Positions 11,282 through 24,000 of a DNA stretch of 64,000 nt are shown in pieces. A program made the translations under genes and the position numbers. Origin of the DNA: Pocillopora verrucosa (lineage: Eukaryota > Cnidaria > Anthozoa > Scleractinia > Pocilloporidae); NCBI RefSeq assembly GCF_036669915.1, contig NC_089314.1, positions 8,484,958-8,548,957 on the forward strand, in the 5' to 3' direction. The stretch's first letter is position 1. The number at the start of each line of letters is the position of its first letter. Under the pieces are notes generated by a model. The model did no database searches. It was not told the origin of the DNA and saw only the letters and a list, made by a program, of their open reading frames with translations.

Positions 11282-12630
11282 CTTGTAAAAAGAGAGTACT
11301 TTCCTTGTTGGGCGATATTCTGATATGCTTATTTTCAATCGAGGGCGCAGACAGATTAAACCCTGGTTCACTATAGTTTGCAGCGTACCAGATCATGTTC
11401 TGTACTTACTTAGAATCCTTTATCTCATACAAAAAGAGATAATTCGAAGGTCATCACCATTGACTGGGCAATAATAACGCTATAAAAGTAAGCGCAAAAT
11501 AATAAACAAACGAAGAAACAAACATTCGAACATTCGAAAGCATGCAAAAAATATCACAGGAACATCATAGAATATAATTGGCTGGACATTGTTCAATGCT
11601 TAATTTCTCCTAGCATAATATCGTGCAAAGTTGGTGTGCGCTAATCGAACTTCTATTTCAAAGAATATTATCATAAATATACTGTGTTATAATTTAAAAC
11701 TAATTTTAAAAAGTAAATGAGATTCCAATTGACTGGAAAGTACCCTGTAGCGAATAGCGAACAAACAAACAAAAAAATTGTAAAAAATAAAATTTATTCA
11801 CTAATGCAATACAAGAATAAGATCCTTTGTGTCGAGTAAGACAATTTTAAACGGATTAAGCCTTTCCGCAATGGGTTTTACTAAGCTTAATTGGAAGTAT
11901 CAGCGGCACTCCATCGTTTTTCAGGGAGGGGGAGTGGGATCAAGCGTTGCAAAGAACCACTTCTGATTTTCTTGCGTTTCAATATTTGGAAAATTATATT
12001 TCACCAAGTACACTTGTTGCCTGACACTCAAGATTTTTTTTCCAATAAAACGACGGGAAAAATTAGCAGAAACAGTCTGTAAAGTCTCAAAAATTAAATG
12101 CATTTAAAATAGCTCTGGATCTCCATTAGGTCTTAGTTTCGAAAGAATAACAGAACAAACAGAACAAAAGCAACGGGCTAAGAACAAAAAAAAAACAAAA
12201 AAATTAAATCATCTGTTTCTGTCGTTTGGTTTTATTAATTCTTCTGTTTCACGTCATTTAGAACAAAAGTCTATAACTACCAATTTTATCATTTCATTGC
12301 TTGCTTTACAATTCAAACATTTTTGAAACGTCTTAATTACGGCTTCTGTTTGACTCCCAGCAAGAAATCATTGTAAATCAATTAAATTCAAATTTAGCTC
12401 TTGCTGCAAATAATCTCAAGGACTTCCCACTGTGCTGAAAATAAAAGTTCTTATTTTGCTTTGTTAAGCTCCTAGTAAGTGTCCCATAGGTCATTGTGAC
12501 AAAAACAGGAAGCCATGAATAAAACGGCTTCTGTTGTCAAAATTGCAAAAATATCACGTACGTCATTTCAAGATTGTCGAAAGATCAACGCTGAGAATTT
12601 GCACATATTCTTCTCTTGGAGGGTAGAAAC
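11282..12630. other. Spacer between iGluR-A and iGluR-B
   Basis: This carries the 3' UTR of iGluR-A at its left end, with AATAAA-type words near 11500 and 11785, and presumably the promoter of iGluR-B at its right end. The open frames near 11891-12103 overlap on opposite strands and have no recognisable domain. No other feature was seen. Confidence 0.5.
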
Positions 12631-15600
12631 ATGTGTTCGTTGATATTTATTGCAATTATTTCAATTGTATTGACCTCTATTCTCACTGTTAACGCACGAG
12701 TTGTAAAAGTTGGTAAGTTTACCATGATGTCAGATGCACACTCTCGTTGCGTTTCTCTTAAGCACTGGATATTTTTTACGGTCTATCCGAGTCCAGAATC
12801 TTTAAAGCATATAGAAAGGAATTATTATCGAACAGCAGCAAGTTTAAATCGATATGTCTCCTTCTTTCCAACGCGTGGATGTAATATTGTCCCGTCAAGC
12901 ACTTTCGTTTCAAAACACTATAGCTTAATTCTATCTTCATTCAGTGTTATCATTTTTCTCATTTTCTCCAAAACTGTGTACTTAACATAGGGGCCATATT
13001 TGAGAATGAAAGGTTAATTAAATCCTTCCTTGTTGCCATTGAGGATGTGAACAGAGATCCCAACGTTCTACCCGGAATAAAGCTAGAAGCTTCTATTAAT
13101 ATGACCAAACCACTGGATGCCTTTGATAATTTAAAAGCAGGTAAGACTTCAATTTAATCCTAGCAATTAACTATATACCATTTTTAAATTTTTTACAACG
13201 AGATAAATTTCAAATGATGCACCACTTTGCAATTTCGTTCCAGCGACATTTACAGTCATGTTTTTTTTACTCCTAGATGCTTCTGTTTATGTTCTATATA
13301 AACAACTAGGTAATAGATTCACGTGGTTCTGACTCAACAAAACGCAACACAGCAGATGCAGCTATTTGCTGATATATGCTATAATTGTGTATTCCCAGCT
13401 CAATACCTTATCCAACAAGGTGTCGTGGCCATAGTGGGTCCTATGAGGTCATCAGATGTGAAATATACGCAGCCATATTTTTCTGGTTTTCACATTCCAC
13501 AATTCGCTCCAGTGGCAACAGATCCGACTTTCACCTCTACGCCAGCCAACTTCCCTTACCTCGTGCGAATGAGTCCGAGTGATACTATTCAATGCCAAGC
13601 TTTGGCAGGAATTATGAAACATTATAACTGGAGTCAGTTCGCTTTACTTGTCTCTAAGGATGACTACGGTGTGTTGATTTTAAAGTTACTTTTAATTCAT
13701 AAAAGTCTTAACTCGACCCAGCCAAAATTGCTGATTGTATTGCATCATTTCTGATCAAATACCTCTTGCTTTTTAAAACCCTTGAACTGCTATGAGAGAC
13801 CAAGACAAAATTTCTCCTAACAATATCCAAAGACAAATGAAGGAAAATATTAATTAGAAAATTACCAGGTGATCCAAAGCTAAATTCTCCAAACTAACAT
13901 CATAAGTAATGCATGACAGACAGCAAGGGGAACTAATGAGATGTTGGGAGTGAAAGGGTTAAAAGACGCAAACACTTGTTCCTCTCTATTGGCCTACGTA
14001 GGCTGTGTGTTTTATGTGGTACACATCGGTTCAGCAACGGCCCTCTGCATAGGTTAGTGCTCATTGATAACGAGAGTAACGTTTATGTTCATAATGAATA
14101 TCAAAAAGTCTTCGTATCATTTCCCAGGTATTAACGGCGTCTTAGCCCTGAAGGACGAGGCGTATAAAAGGGGATGGATAGTCGTGGCGCATGAGCATTT
14201 TGAGCCCGTCTCAGATCCTAATTCACTTGACGTTAGAAGGCAACTAAAATGGATCCGACAAACTGGCACAAGAATCGTGGTTTTAAATTGTTATCTGAGA
14301 TACTCAAGACAGGTAAGCAAGTCTGTACAGACTACTTATTAGGTAAACACTGTGCACAATAATGCAGACCAGTGTCGTTAAAGAATGCAACAAAGCGAGG
14401 ACTGGTTGCGTTATCCTTTACTTTCGTAATTCTCTACCCCCTTTGTACATTTACATGTAACAGTTGGTAAAGAACTGTGAAAATCGTCATAGATGAACTG
14501 TAATAAATTAATTTAACCAAGATTATCAGTGGATCACAATGTCCTCTGCTTAACCTTCAGTAAACGTAGGACTTGTGACAAGAGCTGATTCAATACGTTT
14601 CTAAAACCGAGGCAAATTATGTTTTAAAGCCAGAAGCTCGACCTCGTTTGGAACAGAAAAAACTCATGACTCGTTACTAACGAGTGACTCCTGCTCAGAG
14701 AGAAACTGGTGCCTCATGGACTTTTCCGCGCCAATAATACAAATGCAGTAACAACGTGGCATTAAATTTATCGTCTGTGGTGATAAGGTTGATATAAAAC
14801 AGCATTGTAAATATATTGTGATGAAAACTCAAAACAGATCCTAAAACAAGCTGGTGACTTAGGGATGACGACTGATTGGGCTTGGATCATAACAGATGCA
14901 CAAACAGGACGGGTAAGATAACTTTCTCCCTCGTAAGTGTTTGCAGAACATAAACTCAACTGAGTACACAGAAATCCCCAGTCTACCACCTAATTGGCGG
15001 AGGGGCTGCCGTGCGTTTTTCAGGAGACATAATGAAATAAATGAAAGAAAAAAATCTCCCAAATAGGGAGATGTAATCTTAAGAGCATCTCAGAAACTCG
15101 AGTTTGACGAGAATGCCATATCCTGCGCGGAGACGTCCAGGCCCCCTCATGCTTTTATAATATGTTTACCTTGTTTCCATAATTGTTTCTATTACTTCTG
15201 TTCCAAAGGACTGGCAGACTCTTGGTGGCGATTTTGTATTAAATCAGTTTTATGGAGTCATGGGAACACGATTAGCATTTGGAGAGGGTTCGCGATACAA
15301 GGAGGTCGCTCAGGAATGGAAAAGCCATGAATACGGTGAACTTGATGTGAGAAATGACCAATCATGATTTTCATTACACGAACCTTGCAATCTTATTAGC
15401 CCTAAGCAATGTTTCTGTTTTCCATTAGATCTCATCCGTTTCTTTACTAATTAGGGAGTGAATTAAAACAAATAATCGGATTTCAGGGCTTGTTTAAAGT
15501 AAGAAATCAGATCGAACTTTTTTTCGTCGATATGTCGTTAAGAAATACTCTCCGGCGCATGAAATCTTGTGTTTCTTTATATATTATTGGGAATATTACA

Positions 15601-18600
15601 CACAACATGATTTGTGCTGATTTTCCTTCAAGGTTGTCACTGGAAAGTGCTATGATGCCGTCCTTGCTCTAGCATCTGCACTTCATTATATGACTTTAGA
15701 TGGTTATGACGTCAGTGGGGACAAGTTGAAATTTGAATTTGGCAAGGGCTCAGTTAAACCTTGGAGAAATGGAGCGAACTTAATGAAGTACATTAAAAAG
15801 GCAAGCAAATGAGAACGGTTATCCTTTGGTACCTTCAGACTTCCTGTGGGGCATCTACATTTTATGTTCTGAAAAGGAACATGATAAGATTACTAATCAA
15901 AGGGAAGGCTGCTGGAGAGCACTATTAAGATGAGGGGTTGCCACGGATATTCGCAACTATCTGTTTTCTAGACGCGGCCAGCCCTGATTAAGATAACTTA
16001 ACAGCCCTTGAGCAAGTGTACTCCAGAATAACCAGTTTCACCTCGGGATTCATTTTAATGAGGCTTGAAGAGACACCTTTCCAAAATTACCTAGAAAAAA
16101 GAGTACACGATTAAAAAAAATCAAGAAATTTGCAGGCAACGGGCGAAATGTTGTGTGCTCGAGGTTTGGTGATCAATTTTTAGAAAATGACGCACAGCTT
16201 TTTTCGCTCTCAAGGCTAGATATTGAAGAGCGAACACTCGCAATGTCAACTTTAAAAACTCCTTACAGTGGCCAATTTACTTTATCAACTCATTCGATTT
16301 ACCAAATTATCTCGAAACCCTTCCACCGACATAGCAACGCCCTTTCTCTAGAAAGATACCCCCTTTTTTATTTATAGATTGATTATATCTATGTAAGAAA
16401 CATTATTATAATTGCTATATCATTGCGAAAGCGAGATTTCCTTAAACGAGTAATTTTATTGAGATCAAGTTTTACGATAGACTTTTCCAATAGACATTTC
16501 CATTCAAAAACAAGAATAACTCTAACGAAACGTTTTGCTAATAAATCACAAAACATTGCTTACAGGTCCGTGCCAGTGGCATTATGAATGACTTGGAATT
16601 TATCGGGGACGGTTCTCCAACTTTTCAGGAATTTGACATTGTAAATTTGGGAAGAACTGGTTTCGTGAAGGTATGCCATTAGTCAGTGTAACTATTTATA
16701 TATTACCAAATATATTTTGGCAGCGAGGGGTTAGATGGAGGTGGAGACCTTAAACAAATTTTGGATAAATTGGATTTTTTATTCTAGGTCGGCAAATGGA
16801 CGCCATCGCAAGGAGTTGTCATGTTTCCAGAAAAACCTGTACTTTGGCTATCTCAATCACTAGAGGCCCCGAGTGATCGGGCAGACACCGTAGAAAACAT
16901 CAGCATTCGAGTTGTTGCTGTGATAGTAAGTTGCAAATTTTAGTACAAGCGTCCTGTAATTTTGACTTTTAGGGCTGAAATTATGGAAGTAGGGCAAAAA
17001 TTAGAATAAGAAGTCGCAGCCGCTGTCAGGACAGTTGTTTTGCCGTTCTGTCAATCATGCCCCAAAGAAAGTTTTTGCAATGAAAGCTTTTTGTCTATTT
17101 ACGCAGTACAAGGGAAGCAATTTGGATGATAATCCTTAATGGGCGGCATCGTGATGCTTTGGAAAGCAAATCGTAAATGAAGTAGCTTCCCGGTACACCT
17201 TTGCATTTGATTTTCCATTTATTTATTTATTTTCAGCAACCACCTTTCGTGGAGGAGAAAGTTGCTAAGACGGGAGAGATAATTTATACAGGATTTTGTA
17301 TCGAGCTACTCGACAGACTTCAGCAAGACATGAAGTTTCGGTACAGAATAGAGGTTTTACCTAGTAACCAGTATGGTTCATGGGATGTTTTCAGCCAGAA
17401 GTGGAATGGGATAATCGAACATTTAATTGAGAGAGTAAGCAGTTTTCTCTTTATTGCTGCTTTGGGACGCCTCAGATGGGAGAAGCTTTCCCCTCCCTCC
17501 TCTAATCGTGATCTCAGGTTTCTCGTCAAAGCTAGTCAAAGATAGTCAAAGCTAGTCCTTAACGATCACCTCTCTTATCACTAAGAAGTTATTAGAATAT
17601 CATTATTAGTATAATTGTTGATGATCATGTCTTAGTGTAAGTTTGACGTCCGTTGACCATAGTGTATTTAAAATAATGCTGATTTTGCTCTTATCAGAAA
17701 GCAGATCTGGCGATTGGCCCTCTATCTGTCAGCTCACAACGGCAAATAGCCGTGGATTTTACTCAACCATTCATGCATCTTGGCTTGTCAATTCTCATCG
17801 AAAACAAAGTCAACGTGGACTACAAGATGTTCTCTTTTCTGAAACCTTTTAACACATCCCTCTGGTTGGCCATTGTCGCAGGCACAATTTTAGTTGGTTT
17901 CTTCTTGTGGCTTCACGCCACGTTCAGTCCACGTGGTTATCACGGAAGGATTGCCCAGTCACGAGACCAAAACAGCGTAAGGGACGATCACTGGAGCACA
18001 AAGGACTGTCTTCGGCTGTTCGAGTCCGCGTGGTCATCGTTTTCTTACACAGTTGGCCAAGGAGCCGACGTAGCACATCCACAGTCCACATCTGGGAGGG
18101 TTATCATCGCCTTTTGGTGGTTTGCCATGTTGATAATAAGTAAGAAATACCATCCATTGCTAGAAGAAAATTGAAATTCAATTACGAGTCTCGCTCGAAT
18201 ATATGACAATACTTATCAGAACATTTGCCATCTTCCTTGTTCTGCTACCTTATTACAGTGGGAGGTCTGCTTCTCTTCGTAGACGGATACTGGCGAAGTG
18301 TAACAAGCGCCCATGCCCCTTCCCCAATGCATCATCGGACAGCTCAATTGATGAAATTTTTCTATTTTAGATAGAAAGGGGTGCTGTGAGAGTACAGAAC
18401 TCTTACATCCAGAAGCTCGACTCAAGGGGATAACGCAGCGAACTGCTTATATATTTTGCCTGAGAAATAAACTTAAGTGCTAGACATTATTTTTAAAAAA
18501 AGGAACAATTTGACATTTTTTGTCCAACATTTAGTTTATTGAGCTCATCCAAAGTTGCATTTACCTTTGGTGTTCCGTGGGTCTCAGAATTCTCTTTGGG

Positions 18601-20340
18601 TGAAATCATCAAAAGCGTTTGTTCGTCAACGTTTCCATGTAATTTTTATCACCAAAGGTCGCTGTGACTTCTGACTTTCCATCCTTGCTTTACAAGAGAA
18701 GAAAAACATGTATTTTTGTTTTCACAGGTGCGTCTTACACTGCCAATCTGGCCAGTTTTCTAGTCACGGATGTCTTTGAGACACCAATCAAGAGCCTTGA
18801 AGACTTAGCTGCCCAAACGAAAATCAAGTATGGCTGCGCTAAAGACAGCCACACCATGGCATTCTTTCAAATGTCACGCGTTCCAACCTATGCAAAGATG
18901 TGGGCATTTATGAAACGTCACGACACTTTTGTGGAAAACGTGACCGAGGGTATCAAAAGAGCGAGAAAGGGTGGATATGCTTTCATAAGTGAGTCAGCTG
19001 TATTGGATTATTACACAGAACAAAGGCCCTGCAACACGTTGACCACAATTGGAAGGTATGGTGTAAGTTATGTAAGTTACGTTTTGCAACTTGATGAATT
19101 TGTGTACAATCAAAATCAAGTCTCTATTCTATATCGAATATTTTCTTTTTTGCTGGCCATACAGAAAAAAAAAAGGTGGAAGCTATGGAAAATGTAACAA
19201 ATTTCTGGCGCATGGCTGACCCTCACCCCTAGGGATCAATCATTGAAATCGCTGGGGAAGGGGAGGGGAGGATAACTCGTCGTCGTCGTTGACATATTAT
19301 AAAGGTACTACTGAGCCTCATGGGGTGATAAGGTAAATTGTATTCCCCCTGCCCGTCCCCTTTCCCCAGTCCCCAGGCGATGAATAAAGAATAAAGACCG
19401 GCCTCTTATATCTGTTCCCTGCAGAGTATTCGGCAAGTTCGGCTATGGCTTTGGGCTTCCCAAGAACTCCCCTTTCACACATCAGTTCAGTGTAAAAATC
19501 CTGGAATTGAGGCAAAAAGGATTTCTCAAACTTTTGAGGGAAAGGTGGTTCCAAGGAATGTGTGAGACGACTTTGCAAGAATCTTCAGGTATGCAAATGT
19601 ATGAACTTTGGAGTTCGTGCAATCAGAGTATTCAATTTAGAGTTCAGGTTACGATGTCATTGCCGCAAGTGAAGGTCATGTTTATATTTTCAGACACGTC
19701 CTTCACGGGAGACGTTTTGGTATTTAAAGACATGGCTGGTGCATTTTATGCTGTCTTCTTTGGCCTGGCTTTCAGCTTGATTATACTTCTGATTGAATTG
19801 ACATGGGCGGCGTACAAAGATCACAAACAAGGCCAGGTGGGTTACATAAGAAATGAATAAGCCTTCCGGAGCTGATATAGGTAATGCTTTTGGATTATGT
19901 GTTTAGTTTTTTGTCGTTAAATGTTTGTTGTTTTTGTTGTTGCTGTTCATATTTTGGGCGAGGTTTGCTATCCTTTCCAAAACGCTCGATGCAGACAGTC
20001 GAAGTTAGCCTTGAACTGAATATAAATCATATCTCATACAATCACATGGTAAACAAGACCAAACATGAAGACTTCTGGGTATGATCCACGAGGAAGTCTA
20101 AGTTGCATTAATTGGCAAGGATAAATTAAAAGATAATTTAGTGTTAACAACTGGGTTGAAAACGTAAATTAGCCACCGTAAAGGGTAAAAAAGCTGACGT
20201 TTCGAGCGTTAGCCCTTCGTCAGAGCGATGACGAAGGGCTAACGCTCGAAACGTCAGCTTTTTTACCCTTTACGGTGGCTAATTTACGTTTTCAACCCAG
20301 TTGTTAACACTAAATTACCTGCTATACTCTCCCACCGACT

Positions 20341-20371
<31 letters not shown>

Positions 20372-21071
20372 TTTATAAATTAAAAGAGTTGTTTCTCAAA
20401 ACATTGAATACTTCGTAGTAAAGTGATAAGGACAAGACACTCTCCAGGCTAGGCTCCTTTTCCACTTCCGGTATCCTTGTTTTTTTCCGGTATCCTTTTT
20501 ATTTCCGATATCCTCTTTATTTTTTAAGAGAAAAAAAGCACATCTATGCTGGAGAATCTCAAGAACAATTAATTCATGTTTGGGATATTAACCGTTTACG
20601 GAAATGACAGATAAGAATGGAGAAAGGCAACAATAACACTTTGTCTACCCAAAACAGCCAGACAAAAAAATTGGGAGACTGTTATCTTTTCAAGTGTTTA
20701 CTACTATGGTGTTGTGGGTTAATGTTAAAAAAATGCAAGATCATAGTAGAATTTGAAGTTGAATTAATATTACTTTCCTTTTTTTAAAGACTTTCAGCCT
20801 CCTACAAGGCTTTCGGGACAGAGTGGTAAAGTCTTGGAAAAACAAACGAGGAAAATCTCTCAGTCGCTACAAGTATAATTCTAAAGCCGATACCAACTGG
20901 AGTATTGCTCTTCAACAGCTGCAGACACTGCTGCCTAAAAAGGAAGGGGTAGAGGGCAAACCCAAAATAGGAAACAGGGATGAACTTCAGGCTAAAAGAG
21001 GTTTGCAACAAAACTACGATGCAACAGAACATGTTAACCAGCATAAGAGCACACCGTCGGCCTATATATAA
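12631..21071 (+). CDS. Ionotropic glutamate receptor subunit (iGluR-B), tandem paralogue, complete
   Basis: Same family and architecture as the upstream gene. Coding exons: 12631-12712, 12991-13140, 13399-13668, 14128-14312, 14838-14912, 15209-15346, 15633-15800, 16566-16670, 16788-16925, 17237-17434, 17698-18139, 18728-19055, 19425-19588, 19694-19836 and 20790-21071. Phases are continuous, giving 955 residues. A hydrophobic signal peptide is followed by the amino-terminal domain. S1 carries GPLSVSSQR with the carboxylate Arg. The pore loop has VGQGA near residue 623 and M3 has SYTANLASF. S2 has ISESAVLDY, with Glu where iGluR-A has Asp. M4 and a 93-residue tail follow. Seven exons have lengths identical to iGluR-A, confirming tandem duplication. 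One exon is split by an extra intron (14313-14837), and the intron after 15800 has a GC donor. If donor 19837 is ignored the frame ends at TAA 19858-19860. A possible poly(A) signal is at 21238-21243. Confidence 0.88.
13778..13959. mobile_element. MITE-like copy in iGluR-B intron 3
   Basis: This matches the element at 58593-58798 along most of its length. Shared words include 'gaccaagaca', 'aatttctcc', 'ctccaaactaacat' and a terminal 'tgggag...aaagggt'. Its ends are a decayed version of the same terminal inverted repeats. Confidence 0.65.
20134..20317. mobile_element. Perfect 89-bp inverted repeat with 6-bp loop
   Basis: Left arm 20134-20222 and right arm 20229-20317 are exact reverse complements (89/89), separated by 'gagcga'. 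The right flank (20318-20372) plus one arm match the element at 50358-50508. This copy therefore looks like a family member in which one arm has been inverted and duplicated. It sits in the last intron of iGluR-B and would form a strong hairpin in the pre-mRNA. Confidence 0.9.
20455..20525. repeat. Short imperfect tandem repeat
   Basis: Three consecutive copies of a T-rich unit of about 20 bp containing 'ttccggtatcctt', the last with 'ccgatatcc'. No function is evident. Confidence 0.6.
20790..21071 (+). CDS. Last exon of iGluR-B: cytoplasmic tail
   Basis: A 94-codon phase-0 exon after acceptor 'tttttttaaag', joining donor CAG|gtgggt at 19836. It codes for a basic, hydrophilic tail (RDRVVKSWKNKRG, then Lys/Gln-rich) ending PSAYI. 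The match of its first 20 residues with the iGluR-A tail supports it. The intron before it contains the 184-bp perfect inverted repeat at 20134-20317. The exon is missed if the gene is ended at the intronic stop 19858-19860. Confidence 0.65.
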   Translation, partial: TFSLLQGFRDRVVKSWKNKRGKSLSRYKYNSKADTNWSIALQQLQTLLPKKEGVEGKPKIGNRDELQAKRGLQQNYDATEHVNQHKSTPSAYI

Positions 21072-24000
21072 CGCACATTTCATGTCAGAGAACATTCCGG
21101 GATAAGCAATGTTTTTTATCGTATCAGATGCGGCTAGATCAACAGCCCTGCTTTGGTTTCTTTTTTACGCAATAGCGGATAACTATTTATTATCACTATC
21201 ACAATAATTTTCATCATCATCTCTATTTTGTAATTACAATAAAAATGATAAAGCTACTCATTTTTCTTTATGGTCTAATTTATAATTTTTTTGCGTAAAA
21301 GATATTGTTTCATCAAATTTGATTGGCACTGAATTTAACACGAATCATTTATAATTATTATTTCTCGAGAAGTAATGATTATAATTCAGATTGCATCCAA
21401 AATAGTAATCGCTGAACCTTTTGTTCGCTTTGCTTAAATCGTTCGTCTCCGAAAGCTATTTATATTCCACAAAAAAAAGAATCTTTGTGCCTACTGTTTG
21501 ACATCCGTTTTGGGAAAAATAATCACGAGGAAAGACGCAGTATTTTGTAACTATTTCCTCCACTGTAATATAAAATCCACACGTGCAAACTAAGAAAACT
21601 GACGGATCCAGTGATCATAAATTTGGGTATCCGCTTTATTTGACAAAGATGGAGTTTTTTATTTGTTATTTTAAAGTTGACGTTACAAGGTTCGATATTT
21701 GCAATCTGTCACTTTTAATCACGGCTTTCGGTTTTTCCAATCAAGATTAAACCTCCACGGCACCGAGGCCATTTTTTTGCAATTTCTCTTAATTTTAAAT
21801 AATCTTAATCAATTTTGAAGACACTTGAACGAGGCAGATAAAGTCAATTATCTCGTGCTTTGAGGCATGTTTATTATTCCACTTAAGACCGTCTTGTTTG
21901 CAGAAAGTGAAGCATAAGCCTAGCTACTTTCCACGGATTGCTTTCTTAAGACACAAATTCTTTAAAAAGTCAAATTCTTGTTAGGATCAAGGTGAACCGG
22001 ATGAAAGAAAACTAAAACGTTTGTTTTTTTTTTCTATGTCAAACCGTTCTCGTTCTAGGGGAGACTTGTTTACTGTGTCAATCGCCTTTTACTTATAGAT
22101 AACAAGGAATATCTTTATCCTTACCAGAAAACTCAACGCCTTTCGTAAATTGTGTATTACCCATACCGAACCTTTCGTTTTTCTTTCTTTTTTTTTTTTC
22201 TGAGAGTGTCTACTGTCAAGCGATTTTTCCTATCAAGCTGTTGACTACTTGAAGCTTCATCTCATATTCATTGCTAATATGAACTCATTCACCTTTAAAA
22301 TAACTTTTTTCTTCCTTACTTTATTATACCAAAACGCCTCTCACCGCTCTCTGGGGCGCAAACTAAAAACACGACGACATGTTTCTTTTGATAAGAGGAA
22401 TCAAGCTGAAGGAAGACCGCATGCAATTTTAAATGAGATGCAACTTTTTTCTAATTTGCTTCCTGTTCGAATGACTGGATCATTCAAATTTTTACATGCA
22501 GCTTCAGTAAGAAATACTCGAAGACAGAGTTTGTTTCAGTAATTTTCTCATCTATAGCAACACTTCTTATTCCGCAATGGATGATTTATTTGAAACGAAA
22601 AAAAAAACAAAAACAAGAAAAAAAAACAAGAAAAACGTAGAAAAACGCGAACGCGTCTTTTAAGGCACCTTTTTTCCCTTGAAATTTTTCCTTTAGAAGT
22701 TGAAGCACAGTAGTTCAGGTAAAAAAAAAATCCTCATGATACATTTTTATCATCCTTTTTGAAAGTTTCAGTTTTGATATTTTTAAGCACTTGATTACTC
22801 GCGGTCTGCTTGTTGTCTTCTTGCTTTGTCTCGCAAGGTTGAAAGAATCAGCAAGCGGCCCGCGCCGGTTCCACCTGGCTCGTCCATCAATTAGTATTTC
22901 TTTTGAACAAGCACGCGTGTTAATTACAACAAATGAGTTCACCACTTACAGCTCAATCTGAAGTCTCTTGGTGTAGTGTTATTGTTAATAATCAAATCCT
23001 TTGTGATTGCCTTAACAATACTGTACAAACAACCTGCACTGTTTTGAAGAGCTCGTGCATGGGGAAATAGAAATTAAGGAAAACACATTGCTATGTTATA
23101 AAGATTTACCAGAAATCGATCTCAGCATCATGTTGAATTATCTGCTATAATACCTTTTTTTTTTATTTGGCTTCGCGGAAAGTATATTCGTTACATTCTA
23201 CGTTGAGCCAAAATCCATGTTAAATTGGATTCAGGTGTTTTTGTTAAGTCATGGATAAGGTGTAAATGATCTGCCAAGGGATAATGCACGAAATAAAAAA
23301 TAGTATTCAGAAAAGGGCCACTAGGTCGATAAAACTTGGACAAATCTTATCCCTCTTTTCTTTAGTGTCTGTTGAAGAGCTAACCATTTCTCCATAAAAC
23401 ATCAGAGTGATTTATTTTGATTTCTGTACTCAGTGTTCAAGAACTGATTTATTTTCTTGTAGTTTTGTTTGGCATCAGGTGAAGATCGTTTACGAAAACA
23501 AAAGTTCAATGTCGGAGTCATCGTGGTTCCCATTTCGTAGTAATATAAGTCTGGAAAAAAGGGCTAAAGATGAGGGTAATTTAAGACGATTTTCTCACTG
23601 ATATTATTTTGAAATTCAGATTGCAAGCAGTTTTCTTTGAAATTTTTTTTCTTTTCTTAAGCGCCGCATAAATCTGTCTTTGCGGTCGCCTAGTTATGTT
23701 AATGAGTAAGACTGACACTTGTTAATAAGTTATAAGTCTACTTGCTACCTCAAGAAGGCATTTGAAGGATATTCACATGTTCTTTTCAATTGCGTGTGAA
23801 ATAGAAGTCAAATATCTGAAATACAGGGACACAAAATCGCAAAGAATAAAAAGTGTGTCATAACTACCACTTTCCAGGAATATGTGACCTTTTTCTTTAA
23901 CGATTACCTCAAAACTAACTAGTGTCGACCAAGGCTTTTTCTGTCTCTTAAGTCTATGCCCTTACTAGTCACTCAGTGTAAAATATACCGTGTCGTTGAA

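Noticed and set aside
11891..12103. Pair of small open frames on opposite strands
   Set aside because: No domain, signal peptide or splice context; they mirror each other.
14668..14690. 17-bp palindrome actcgtta-c-taacgagt
   Set aside because: Short, single occurrence within an intron; not enough to call a feature.
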